Positions 25,650 to 34,195 of a DNA stretch of 64,000 nucleotides are shown here, piece after piece. The translations under genes and the position numbers were made by a program. The DNA is from Candidatus Limnocylindrales bacterium (lineage in GTDB: Bacteria > Desulfobacterota > Binatia > UBA1149 > CAITLU01): positions 62,001 to 126,000 of the forward strand of contig DATNBU010000037.1 of assembly GCA_035571835.1 (NCBI GenBank). Reading direction: 5' to 3'. Each line of letters opens with the position of its first letter. Positions within the stretch are counted from its first letter, which is position 1. The notes under the pieces are model-generated. The model saw nothing but the letters and a program-made list of their open reading frames with translations, searched no databases and was not told where the DNA came from.

Positions 25650-27221
25650 TTACGGGATTCCGGTGTAGGCCCCCGGCTCCCAGAACCCGTCGCCGTCGGG
25701 ATCGTCGTCCACAAACGGCTGCAGCGCAGAGGAGAACGGCGCTGCGCCGAGATCATTGCCGTTGAACAGATTGGCCCACATCGGCGTGTGGCCGATCGCG
25801 TAGTTCACGATCGTCGGTGACGGAACGTCGGCATCGGAGACGACCACCTCGTCGTCGTTCTCGATGCGCGCGTCGGCAAAGACGAACTTGCCGTCGGCGT
25901 TGCAGCATAGCGCGAATCCCTGAAGCGCAGCTCCGGGCGGCGCGGTCGCGGGCCCGACCTTGAGGCCGTCGGCCGTGTGCGCACGGAAGCGGATGCGGAC
26001 TTCGTCGGGTCCCTCCGCGGCGGGCTCGAGCGATGCGGATTCGTAGATCGGACCGGAATACGCGAACGGCGCAATTTCTCCGGCGTACGTGGTTCCAAGC
26101 GCCGCATCGCCGAGACGCCGTCCGTAGACGTCGAACTCCTTCGGATGGATTCCGCCGACGAGGTCGATCGACGTCATCAGCGCCGTCAGCGGAAAGGCGA
26201 GCGTGCGGAAGAACATCGAATGCTGCTGCGCCTGCCAGTCGTCGAGGCGATTGTTGGACGGTAGTGTCCTGACGCGCGTCGCGAGCCAGCGAAGGCCGGT
26301 GCCCGACGGCAGCTCGTTATACACGAACGGCAGGTCGGGCTGGCCGAGGTTTGAACGCCACGCGCGCATCATCGCGGGGAAGAGATGCGCGTATTCGCCT
26401 GGTGCGCGCTTGTCGAAGCCTTTTTCGCCCTGCCACCAGACGACGCCGCGCAGTGCGAGCCCTTCGCGCGGCTCGCCCGTCTCGACCGGCCGTTCCAGAG
26501 GCCGGATCGATTCGTCGTAGTACAGACAGCGGTTGACCGGCTCTCCGCCGCAGCCGGTGAACAGCGATTGCACGACGGGATCCGGATCACTGGCGACTTC
26601 GGACGGCAGCCAGTGTCCGAGCGCGGTATCGGGAACCGCGCGATTGACGAGACCGATCGGAATGTCGAGGAAGTCGGACAGCTCGGCGCCGAAGTAGAAC
26701 GCCGGTCCCGACGGTCGCTGGCCCCAATGCATTACCGTGATCGCACGGACTTGCGGATAGAGCTCGGCGTCGCCGTCGCGCGGACCGTGCAGAACCATGT
26801 TCGACTGGCCGCTGAGCAGCCAGACGTCGCCGACCAGCACGTCCGCGAGCACGACGGACGCCGAGCTCTCTCCGTTCTCGAAGAATCGCACCTCGTACGG
26901 CCCACCGACCGGAAGGTTGTCGAAACGTACGACCCATCCACCGGCGCTGCTCGACGCGGTCGTGCGCGACTGCAGCAGCCCGGACACCGGCGAAACGAAA
27001 TCGGCGCGAATTGCGACGCTGGGCGTTGCCGTACCCCAGACCGGCACGACTTTGCCGCGCTGCAGGACCATGCCGCTTTCAAAAAGATAGGGACGGTTGC
27101 CGGATTCGGTACGGAAGCTGATTTCCGCGCGGCCGTTCGCAGGCAGGACGACGAGCAGCGCAATCGTCGCTGCCAGAGTGATCGCTGCAAGCATCGGACG
27201 CGTGATCAATCGAGGCTGCAC
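25650..27221 (-). CDS. Exported sialate O-acetylesterase family (SASA) protein
   Basis: A 523-residue protein with a signal peptide (MLAAITLAATIALLVVLPAN, cleaved near residue 31). The SGNH-like esterase marks of the SASA family are LLSGQSNMVLHG (Ser nucleophile), WWQGEKGF (block III-like, GEKG) and GIHPKEFDVYGRRLGDAA with the Asp/His pair. Beta-sandwich pieces (VLQRGKVVPVWGTATP, VRFFENGES) and a C-terminal beta-sandwich flank it. Known members remove O-acetyl groups from sialic acids or other carbohydrates. The C-terminal DDDPDGDGFWEPG is a calcium-type acidic loop. It overlaps the upstream beta-helix gene by 16 bp, so the two secreted proteins are probably co-expressed. Confidence 0.8.
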   Translation of the reverse strand: MQPRLITRPMLAAITLAATIALLVVLPANGRAEISFRTESGNRPYLFESGMVLQRGKVVPVWGTATPSVAIRADFVSPVSGLLQSRTTASSSAGGWVVRFDNLPVGGPYEVRFFENGESSASVVLADVLVGDVWLLSGQSNMVLHGPRDGDAELYPQVRAITVMHWGQRPSGPAFYFGAELSDFLDIPIGLVNRAVPDTALGHWLPSEVASDPDPVVQSLFTGCGGEPVNRCLYYDESIRPLERPVETGEPREGLALRGVVWWQGEKGFDKRAPGEYAHLFPAMMRAWRSNLGQPDLPFVYNELPSGTGLRWLATRVRTLPSNNRLDDWQAQQHSMFFRTLAFPLTALMTSIDLVGGIHPKEFDVYGRRLGDAALGTTYAGEIAPFAYSGPIYESASLEPAAEGPDEVRIRFRAHTADGLKVGPATAPPGAALQGFALCCNADGKFVFADARIENDDEVVVSDADVPSPTIVNYAIGHTPMWANLFNGNDLGAAPFSSALQPFVDDDPDGDGFWEPGAYTGIP

Positions 27222-27913
27222 GCACCCCAGCTTTCATCGCTCTCGTATTTCCGGCTGGTGCCGCAGGAGCTTTCGTCATCCAGCTTCGGCATGGCACAAG
27301 AGACGACATCGCCGAAGTACGGGATGACTTCCGGACGGGGATTGAGCATGTTTCCGGACACATCCGAATTGACGAGCCTTATCAGCCCACCTCTGCACGG
27401 ATCGTTCCCGTGCAGTCGCCATCCGGCGTGCACGCCGAACTCGTCGGCGCCGCTGATGCTCGAATTTTGGAGCACCAGTTTCCGGCCAACATAGACACCG
27501 GTGCGGCCTCCTTCGATCTGGCAGTTCTCGAGCTGAACATTGTTGCCATCGATACTGACGCCGTTCTCCTGGAATGAAACGTCGGTGACGTCGATCCTCC
27601 GGATACTGCGGATCCCCGTCCCAGCGTCGTGAATGGATCCCGGTCCGACGACAGAGCATTTACCGTCGCACGCAACGGCTTCACCGGGAACATTGAGAAT
27701 CGAGAATCCGCGCAGCTCCAGCGTGGCCGGTCCCTTGAGGCGGATCGCGAAATCGCTTGTTGGGCAGTCAAGATCTGCTTCCAGATACGCATCCCCGTCG
27801 ATGGTCATATCGCACGCGGTGACCGGCTGTGCGGCCTGTGACGCTGCGGCAAACATCGAGAAGACGGCTGCGAGAACGGTCCTGACGCCGGGATGGTTCA
27901 GAGCGATATTCAT
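27206..27913 (-). CDS. Secreted right-handed beta-helix protein
   Basis: A 235-residue exported protein. The signal peptide (about residues 8-28, ending ASQA) is followed by short beta-helix turns: FAIRLKGPATLELRGFSI, CSVVGPGSIHDAGTGIRSI, VSFQENGVSIDGNNVQLENC and GGRTGVYVGRKLVLQNSSIS, each with the L/V..N-S pattern of pectate-lyase-like folds. Cys pairs (CDGKC, CAMP, CGTS) may form disulfides. No lyase residues are apparent, so binding of a polysaccharide is more likely than cleavage. The ATG at 27913 has a GAAGGAGA site. It overlaps the sialate O-acetylesterase gene by 16 bp. Confidence 0.7.
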   Translation of the reverse strand: MNIALNHPGVRTVLAAVFSMFAAASQAAQPVTACDMTIDGDAYLEADLDCPTSDFAIRLKGPATLELRGFSILNVPGEAVACDGKCSVVGPGSIHDAGTGIRSIRRIDVTDVSFQENGVSIDGNNVQLENCQIEGGRTGVYVGRKLVLQNSSISGADEFGVHAGWRLHGNDPCRGGLIRLVNSDVSGNMLNPRPEVIPYFGDVVSCAMPKLDDESSCGTSRKYESDESWGACSLD

Positions 27914-28064
27914 GCGATCTCCTTCGCGCAATGCGCGGATCGTGCTGGAAGCCGCCTACCACTATCAGCGCGCAGTGCTTGAAGAAAGGCCCTGTTTCGG
28001 CGCCGATTCTCCATCCGTGGCCGGTCCTGTTATGACGTTACGGTTCCCCGGCTGACAGACCCGA

Positions 28065-29111
28065 ATGAAAGACAGCATTGCGTGTTACAGCGGCAGCGAT
28101 CGCGACTGGCACCGCGAGATCCTCGAGCGATGTCCGTCGCTGCGCGCGGATTTCGAACCGTCGTGGTCGATCCGCAGCGCGCACGTTCAGAACCTCCTGA
28201 CCGTCGTGCGCGGCGAGGTCGCACCGGCGCTTCGCTGGGATCTCGAAGAACGTCTGTCGATGCCGGACGGCGGAACCGTCTCGATTCAGTGGCTGGGGCT
28301 TGCCGCGCCGGAAGAGACTCCAGTGCTGGTCGTGCTCCATACGATCACCGGCAGCGGCGACGATCTTCGACGTTTCATTGCGGCGGTTCGTGCACGGCTC
28401 GGCTGGGTTGTCGCCGCCTGCAACCGGCGAGGTCACGCCGGGCTCGAGCTCACGTCTGCGCAGATCAACACGATGGGTGCGACCGACGATCTTCGCCGCC
28501 AGCTCCTCGCGATCGAGTCGCGCCGCAGCAAGGCCGCGCTATACGGCGTCGGAGTGTCCGCGGGATCGGGGCTGATCGTGCGCTATCTCGGGGAAGAAGG
28601 AGAGCGCTCGCGCCTTCGTGCGGCCGTCGCGCTCTGTCCCGCGTACGATATCCGGTACGCGTTCGATCACGCGCACCCCGGATACAACTGGTATCTGACT
28701 CGCAAGATCGTCCGGTTCTTCCTGCATCGAAACAAGGAAGTGCTCGGCGGCATCGAAGGCTACGACCATTGTGCTGCGGCGACCACGATGACCGAGTTCC
28801 ACGATCGCCTGTATCCTCTGGCGGGTTTCGACAGTCGCGAAGCGTACTATCTCGGCTCCAATCCGATGGAGGTCGCGCGCGACGTCGCCGTGCCGGTGCT
28901 CGTGATCAACGCTGCGGATGATCCGGTGTGCGTCGAACGCAACGTTCTTCGCCACCTGGCGGAGATGCAGCAGCTGCCGCGCATGACGTTGGCCGTCACG
29001 CGCCACGGCGGCCATTGCGGTTTTTTCGAGACGCTGAGAGGGGCGGACTCCTGGGCCGATCGCGCGATTGCCGAGTATCTGGATGCCGTCCACCAACTCT
29101 CTGGCGGATAG
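28065..29111 (+). CDS. Alpha/beta hydrolase of the YheT/ABHD1-3 type
   Basis: A 348-residue cytosolic hydrolase. The nucleophile elbow is GVSAGSG (near residue 165), preceded by LVVLHTITGSGDD and VVAACNRRGHAGLELTS, and followed by the acidic-residue loop VINAADDPVCVERN and the catalytic His in VTRHGGHCGFFET. This order matches YheT and eukaryotic ABHD1/3 lipid hydrolases. YheT is a putative esterase with lipid or short ester substrates. The N-terminal SIRSAHVQNLLTVVRG is the family's usual entry. It stands alone between the beta-helix gene (divergent) and the multicopper oxidase (257-bp gap). Confidence 0.8.
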   Translation: MKDSIACYSGSDRDWHREILERCPSLRADFEPSWSIRSAHVQNLLTVVRGEVAPALRWDLEERLSMPDGGTVSIQWLGLAAPEETPVLVVLHTITGSGDDLRRFIAAVRARLGWVVAACNRRGHAGLELTSAQINTMGATDDLRRQLLAIESRRSKAALYGVGVSAGSGLIVRYLGEEGERSRLRAAVALCPAYDIRYAFDHAHPGYNWYLTRKIVRFFLHRNKEVLGGIEGYDHCAAATTMTEFHDRLYPLAGFDSREAYYLGSNPMEVARDVAVPVLVINAADDPVCVERNVLRHLAEMQQLPRMTLAVTRHGGHCGFFETLRGADSWADRAIAEYLDAVHQLSGG

Positions 29112-29281
29112 GCTCGACGCTGGGCAGCGCGCGTCGAAGCGATCTCTGCCGTCAGGAGGGGTCGGCGCAGGCTCGCGTTTCCCGGCGATGAGAGCCGGCG
29201 CCAATTTCTTCGCGGCGATGAAAGAATCTCGCCAGTCCCCAGGAAAAATCACCTCGGATATCCAGTCGCAGCGCGGTTGGC

Positions 29282-29302
29282 TCCTGTTTTGCTTGAACAG
29301 GA
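29282..29302. promoter_or_regulatory. Inverted repeat TCCTGTT-N7-AACAGGA upstream of the multicopper oxidase
   Basis: Perfect 7-bp arms separated by seven bases, about 67 bp upstream of the multicopper oxidase ATG. The spacing fits a dimeric repressor or activator. Copper or redox control is an attractive guess given the oxidase, but no named regulator motif was recognised. The rest of the 257-base gap shows no gene. Confidence 0.3.
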
Positions 29303-29368
29303 TTGCGGACCAATGCGCCCGCCTGCGCAAGAGGCTCGTGCGATCTCGAAATCGGGAGGACGGAACTG

Positions 29369-31495
29369 ATGAACCTGCTGCGCGAAGGCTCCGTTGCGAA
29401 ACTCACAGGAATCTCGCTACCGGTGCTCCTGGTCAGCTTCGGCCTTGTGTCGCTGCCTGCATCGGCGGCCGAGCTGCTGGACGGGAAATCGATCCCTCAA
29501 TTTGTCGACCCGCTCCCAACACTCGACGTCATCGCCGGGCAGAGCCAGATCGAGCTTCGCATGGCCGAGTTCGAAGCCCAGGTGCTGCCGACGGGAATGC
29601 CGAAGAGCTGGGTGTGGGGATATCTTCAGCCGGGTCAGGAGACGCGGGCCTCGTATCTCGGTCCGGTTGTCGTTGCCGAGCGAGGCGAGCCCCTCGAGAT
29701 CACGTGGGTCAACGATCTCGGCGATACCGCGAGCAGCAATCTTGCGGCGTGGCTGAATGCCAGCGACCAGACCATTCATTGGGCGGATCCGTACCACAAC
29801 GAGAGAAATGAATGCGCCGAGGCGGTCGAGCCGGACAACGTCCCGACGGGCGAATGCGCGCAGAACTACAGCGGACCGATACCGGCGGTTCCGCATCTGC
29901 ACGGCGGCGAAGTGCCATCTGTTCTCGACGGCGGTCCCAATGCATGGTTCACGAGTGACGGCGCATGGAAAGGGCCGGCCTTTTACAGCAGCGACGGTAT
30001 CGCGGCGACGAACCATGCCCGATATCGCTATCCCAACGTCCAGGAGGCGGCGCCGCTATGGTTTCACGATCACGCGCTCGGCCTTACCCGTCTCAATGTC
30101 TACGCGGGACTGGCCGGCGCATACCTGCTGACCGATCCGGCCAATCCGCCGCCTGCCAATCTTCCTGCACCGATCCCCCTGGTCATCCAGGACCGCATGT
30201 TCGACGCGGACGGCCAGCTCTTCTTCCCGGCCGGTGCACCGTACATTCCGAACCCGTCCCATCCGTTCTGGGTTCCGGAGTTCCTTGGCGACACGATCGC
30301 CGTCAATGGAAAGGTGTGGCCGTATCTCGAGGTCGAGGCCAGGCGTTATCGGTTCCTGTTCCTGAACGGTTCCAATGCGCGAGGGTATGAGATGTTTCTC
30401 ACCGAGCGCGGCGGAAAGTCGGCCGGACCTGCACTCTGGCAGATCGGCACGGACGGCGGATATCTCGATGCGCCGGTCAGGATCGGTTCGAACAGGCACG
30501 GCGGAAAGCTGCAACGGCTGGTCATGCTGCCGGGAGAGCGTGCCGATGTGATCATTGATTTTTCCGGAGTCACACCGGGAACCCGCCTGCTTCTTCGCAA
30601 CATCGCGAAGGCACCGTATCCGGACGGCGAAGCGCCGAACGGTGCGACGACCGGGCGGATCATGGAATTCCGCGTTACCGCGGCGACGAGCCCGGATACG
30701 AGCTACGACCCCGTCGCCGGCACGCCGCTGCGAACGCCGATGGTGCGACTCGTAAATCCCGACAAAGGAACGCTGGCAGCTGCCGTCCAGCAGACTCGCC
30801 AGCTCACACTCAACGAAGTTCTCAACGACTCATCGGCAGTCGCCGGCGTCAGTTATCCGGGCGGGCCGCTCGAAGTGCTGATCAACAACACGGAGCTTCC
30901 CGGAACCGACCGGCCGGACTTCGTACCGATCAGCGTGGGCGGCGTGACGACGTATTACTCCGAGCTGCCGCACGAGGGCGAGACCGAGGTCTGGGAGATC
31001 GTCAACATGACCGCCGATGCTCATCCGATTCATCTTCATCTGGTGCAGTTTCAACTCATGAACCGGCAGTCGTTCGACGGCCGGAAGTACGACGCGGCCT
31101 ACACCGGCGCGTTCCCCGGCAGCGTGTATGTGGCCGGATTCGGTCCGCCGCTTGATTATGCGACCGGCAACCCGCGCGCGCTCGGCGGCAATCCGGACAT
31201 TACGCCGTTTCTGAAAGGGCCCGTGCGCCCGCCGGCGGCGAACGAAGCCGGCTGGAAGGACACGGTTGTCGCGTATCCGGGCCAGGTCACGCGCTTCGTC
31301 GTGCGCTGGGCACCGACGGATCTTCCCTCGGAGACGCCACCGGCCGAAGCGTCGTATCCGTTCACTCCGGACGGAGGTCACGGCTACGTGTGGCACTGTC
31401 ACATCATCGACCACGAGGACAACGAAATGATGCGGCCGACGAGCGTGATCGCGAATCCGGCTGTGCGGACGTACGTCGAGGGCGTCGATTATTAG
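29369..31495 (+). CDS. CotA-type multicopper oxidase
   Basis: A 708-residue secreted oxidase (signal peptide, about residues 12-32, ending ASAA). The copper ligands are all visible in CotA order: PHLHGGEVPSVLDGG, WFHDHALGLTRLNVYAGLAG, HPIHLHLVQF and WHCHIIDHEDNEMMRP, the last giving the type 1 Cys and the HxCHxxxHxxxxM copper site. Family relatives oxidise phenolics, bilirubin, Mn2+ or Cu+. It is longer than CotA (513 residues), with an insertion around residues 300-420. A GGGAGGA site precedes the ATG at 29369. A FadL-type outer membrane protein follows after about 180 bp. Confidence 0.87.
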   Translation: MNLLREGSVAKLTGISLPVLLVSFGLVSLPASAAELLDGKSIPQFVDPLPTLDVIAGQSQIELRMAEFEAQVLPTGMPKSWVWGYLQPGQETRASYLGPVVVAERGEPLEITWVNDLGDTASSNLAAWLNASDQTIHWADPYHNERNECAEAVEPDNVPTGECAQNYSGPIPAVPHLHGGEVPSVLDGGPNAWFTSDGAWKGPAFYSSDGIAATNHARYRYPNVQEAAPLWFHDHALGLTRLNVYAGLAGAYLLTDPANPPPANLPAPIPLVIQDRMFDADGQLFFPAGAPYIPNPSHPFWVPEFLGDTIAVNGKVWPYLEVEARRYRFLFLNGSNARGYEMFLTERGGKSAGPALWQIGTDGGYLDAPVRIGSNRHGGKLQRLVMLPGERADVIIDFSGVTPGTRLLLRNIAKAPYPDGEAPNGATTGRIMEFRVTAATSPDTSYDPVAGTPLRTPMVRLVNPDKGTLAAAVQQTRQLTLNEVLNDSSAVAGVSYPGGPLEVLINNTELPGTDRPDFVPISVGGVTTYYSELPHEGETEVWEIVNMTADAHPIHLHLVQFQLMNRQSFDGRKYDAAYTGAFPGSVYVAGFGPPLDYATGNPRALGGNPDITPFLKGPVRPPAANEAGWKDTVVAYPGQVTRFVVRWAPTDLPSETPPAEASYPFTPDGGHGYVWHCHIIDHEDNEMMRPTSVIANPAVRTYVEGVDY

Positions 31496-31674
31496 CCGAC
31501 GATGCCGCGGCTTGCGGGCCTCCTTCGCTGCCGAAAAGCTGACGCGCCGGCTCGCAATCTTTCCCAGCATCGCGACTCCCGGTCCGACGCCTCTGCATCC
31601 GTGCGAAAGCCTCGACGGATCTCAACGGGAATTTCTCCGGCACGCCTGTTGCTTTGGTGGTCGCGGGAACCACG

Positions 31675-32943
31675 ATGCGAAGCAGGCACGATACTCGAAG
31701 CGGAACACCGGTGGCGCTTCAGTACTCGACAGCCGCACTCCTCCCCTGGCTGTTCTGTTTCGTCTTCGTGGGGCCCCTCCCCTTGTCGTTGCTGTGCGAG
31801 GCCAATGCTTCGAGTCTCGTGGCACCGGCGTCCGGCGCGGCAGACGCGGCGACTGCCGGTGCAACCACGGCGGAGCCACTTTCTCCGCTCGGAGCCCAAT
31901 TCAGCAATCCCGCCGGCCTTGCCGGTTTTACCGAGCGTACGATGGGAACCGGGCTCGGCCTTGCATACGGCCGCGGCGAAGTGACCTCCGAAGCCATTGG
32001 CTACAACGCGAGCAACGAAGTGCTGGTCCCGTTCCTCGACTCGTTCCTCATCGTACCGATGGATCGCTGGACGTTCGGAATCGGGACGATGGGAACATCC
32101 GGTGCGCGTTTCGACTACGGGCCGCGTCCGAAAGCAGGAATAGACGACGGATTCTTTTCCGAGACCGGCGTGATCGGGCTGCCGATCAGCGCCGGCTACC
32201 GGGCAATGGACAAGCTCTGGCTCGGCGCCGAGCTCATCGTGCTCTACGGTTCGACCCATCTCCGTTATTCGCAGGAGGTCGCGGAATTCCCCGGTGAGTC
32301 GACGCCGTTCCACTACAGCGTCGAAGGCTTCGGCGTGCAGGGGATGTTCGGCGTTACGTGGAAGCCGACCGATTCGTGGTCGATTGGTCTCGCCGCAAAA
32401 CCGCCCGGCCGCGTCTGGGCGAGCGGCGACAGCAAGCTCGGATCGGGAAAGCAGGACGTCGATCTCGAGCTCGAGATTCCGGCGGAAGTTGCGCTTGGAA
32501 TCACCAGATCGCTCTTCGAGCGATGGAGGGTTTCGTACTCGCTGCGCTTCACCGATACGAGCGTGTTCGAGACGTCGTGGATACGATACCAGGAGACGCC
32601 GTCGGCCAACCATTCATTCCTGGGTGCTGCGCAGGACGAATGGCGGCACGCGATCGGTCTCGAGTACGCATGGTCGGAGCGACTCGAGCTGCTTGCGGGA
32701 TTTGCCAAGGCCAACTCGATCGTCGGAAGAAAGGGCGTCAGCCCCATGAGCTACGACTGCAAGGATTTTCGCCTCAACACGGGCCTGCACTGGACGGGCG
32801 ACGCGTGGACCCTCGACGGCAGCTTCGGCTACATTTTCTCCGGCACTCGCAACATCAGCGAGGACGACGCGAAGATCTTTCCGGGGAAATTCGAGTCAAA
32901 ACCGGCCTACCTGCTGTCGATCACGGTGTCGAAAAAATTCTGA
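31675..32943 (+). CDS. FadL/OmpP1-type outer membrane transport protein
   Basis: A 422-residue protein with a long N-terminal hydrophobic stretch (SLLCEANA-type export signal, residues about 20-45) and the beta-barrel signature of the OMPP1/FadL family: LGAQFSNPAGLAGFTERTMG (the NPAGL hatch motif), VTWKPTDSWSIGLAAKPPG, AWSERLELLAGFA and the last residue Phe (SKKF) used for outer membrane assembly. FadL transports long-chain fatty acids or hydrophobic aromatics. The ATG at 31675 was used; a TTG at 31654 is also open. It lies downstream of the multicopper oxidase in the same direction and could feed it hydrophobic substrates. Confidence 0.75.
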   Translation: MRSRHDTRSGTPVALQYSTAALLPWLFCFVFVGPLPLSLLCEANASSLVAPASGAADAATAGATTAEPLSPLGAQFSNPAGLAGFTERTMGTGLGLAYGRGEVTSEAIGYNASNEVLVPFLDSFLIVPMDRWTFGIGTMGTSGARFDYGPRPKAGIDDGFFSETGVIGLPISAGYRAMDKLWLGAELIVLYGSTHLRYSQEVAEFPGESTPFHYSVEGFGVQGMFGVTWKPTDSWSIGLAAKPPGRVWASGDSKLGSGKQDVDLELEIPAEVALGITRSLFERWRVSYSLRFTDTSVFETSWIRYQETPSANHSFLGAAQDEWRHAIGLEYAWSERLELLAGFAKANSIVGRKGVSPMSYDCKDFRLNTGLHWTGDAWTLDGSFGYIFSGTRNISEDDAKIFPGKFESKPAYLLSITVSKKF

Positions 32944-33025
32944 CCGGCATGCGTGACGCAATGGTGTCATCTCGCGCTTCCGAGGCACTCCCCAGTGGGA
33001 TCGTTTCTCGTCACGACAGCCGTGC

Positions 33026-33055
33026 GTTGACGAAAAAAACAACGTCGACGTCAAC
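33026..33055. promoter_or_regulatory. Inverted repeat GTTGACG-N16-CGTCAAC before a small gene
   Basis: Perfect 7-bp arms with a 16-bp spacer in the 173-base gap after the FadL-type gene, about 61 bp upstream of the 50-residue gene. TTGACG alone also resembles a -35 hexamer. No matching -10 at normal spacing was seen, so an operator reading and a promoter reading are both tentative. Confidence 0.25.
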
Positions 33056-33116
33056 AGGAACGTACGGTCGACGAGAGCACAGGTGCGAACAAGACAAGGG
33101 GGATCGAGGTCTACCG

Positions 33117-33269
33117 ATGATCCGCAAACTGAAAGACGGCCAGTACAGGCTCTATTCGCGAAAGCTCGATCCGAAAACGAAGAAGCGCCGCAACCTCGGA
33201 ACGTTCAAGAGTCGAGCGGCTGCCGAGAAGCACGAACGCGCCGTACAGTTCTACAAGCACGGCGGCTGA
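33117..33269 (+). CDS. Conserved 50-residue basic protein
   Basis: A 50-residue Lys/Arg-rich protein: MIRKLKDGQYRLYSRKLD, PKTKKRRNLGTFKSRAAAEK, HERAVQFYKHGG. The sequence resembles a small family seen in many proteobacteria with the RLYSRK..PKT..RRNLGTF.S.EAAEKHERAVQ pattern, and could bind nucleic acid; no function is established. A GAGG site lies seven bases upstream of the ATG. It sits alone between FadL and the lipoprotein. Confidence 0.75.
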   Translation: MIRKLKDGQYRLYSRKLDPKTKKRRNLGTFKSRAAAEKHERAVQFYKHGG

Positions 33270-33359
33270 GCCGGCAGCTCCAGTTGCATCTGCGCATGCC
33301 CCGGCCGGGCGATGGGAACCTGCGCGGCTCCCGGCAAACATCGCTTCGAACAGGAGGGG

Positions 33360-33989
33360 CTAAGGCGTCGTCAGCTCCGCCACGGTCTGTCCTTTCGAGA
33401 ACAGCTTCAGGCGCTTGCCATCGAGAAGGAAGGAATCGCACGCGGTCAATGCATCGAGGACGGCGCTCTCGACGCTGCGGTTGGGCTCGCCGCACATGGC
33501 GTGGGTGCTCGACAGGTTACGGAATCGCAGCGTCGCCTGGACCATGCTGATGTCGAAGGCCGCCGACATGCTGTTGCACATCGTGTTGCCGATCATGCGC
33601 CCGCTTTCGCGGCTGAGCAGAAGGCTCGCGTTTCTTGGAGACTGAGGCATCGGCCCGTCGAATCCGTTCGCACTGGCGAAGATCCATTGCTTGCCGAGTG
33701 GAGTGTTCGGCCCTGCATCCGTCAGGGCATTCGCGGCAGGACCGGACGATGTGACGGGCGATGCGATGCCCGCCGGGATCGCCGGCCTGGACGGACCGCC
33801 GGCCGCATCCATGCGCATTTCCGCCAGCGTCAGCGGGCCGGATTCGGTTGAAGCGGTTGGTGCAGCAGCGGAAGCGGTTGGTGCAGCAGCGGACGCGGTT
33901 CGTGAAGGAGCCGAGGCGCTGCAGCCTGCGAGCAGGACCGTCAACATCGCAAGCGTGCCCGCAAGCCTCAGTGTGAAGTTCGACATCAT
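33360..33989 (-). CDS. META-domain (HslJ-like) lipoprotein
   Basis: A 209-residue protein with a lipoprotein signal (FTLRLAGTLAMLTVLLAGCS; lipobox LAGC) so it is anchored in the membrane. A low-complexity Ala/Pro/Thr/Ser linker follows, built partly from a 21-bp tandem repeat (TASAAAP units). The C-terminal half has the META/HslJ pattern: LGKQWIFASANGFDG, RNASLLLSRESGRMIGNTMCNSM, STHAMCGEPN and FLLDGKRLKLFSKG. META proteins are linked to stress tolerance, but their molecular function is unclear. Two start Met codons (33989 and 33986) are adjacent. Confidence 0.75.
   Translation of the reverse strand: MMSNFTLRLAGTLAMLTVLLAGCSASAPSRTASAAAPTASAAAPTASTESGPLTLAEMRMDAAGGPSRPAIPAGIASPVTSSGPAANALTDAGPNTPLGKQWIFASANGFDGPMPQSPRNASLLLSRESGRMIGNTMCNSMSAAFDISMVQATLRFRNLSSTHAMCGEPNRSVESAVLDALTACDSFLLDGKRLKLFSKGQTVAELTTP
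33850..33891 (-). repeat. 21-bp tandem repeat in the lipoprotein linker
   Basis: Two perfect copies (33850-33870 and 33871-33891) of a 21-base unit, followed by a decayed third copy, encode the seven-residue TASAAAP-type linker of the META lipoprotein. It is in frame and keeps the reading frame whichever copy number is present, so the linker length can vary by slippage. Confidence 0.85.
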
Positions 33990-34195
33990 GCGGGCACGGG
34001 TGCCGATCGCAGGGCGCTTTTGCAAGTCGATCGCTGCGAACGAACAGCCGACCCGTCCTGGTGAGCCGCAATCGCCGGGAATCCTGCGCTTCAGAGGTTT
34101 TTTCGACAACCGATGGCGATGCCCTCTGGTAACTCCGCGCGTCCGGCGATACTCCGGTCTTGGAAGAAGTTGTCGGCGAGACACGAAGGAGCCAC

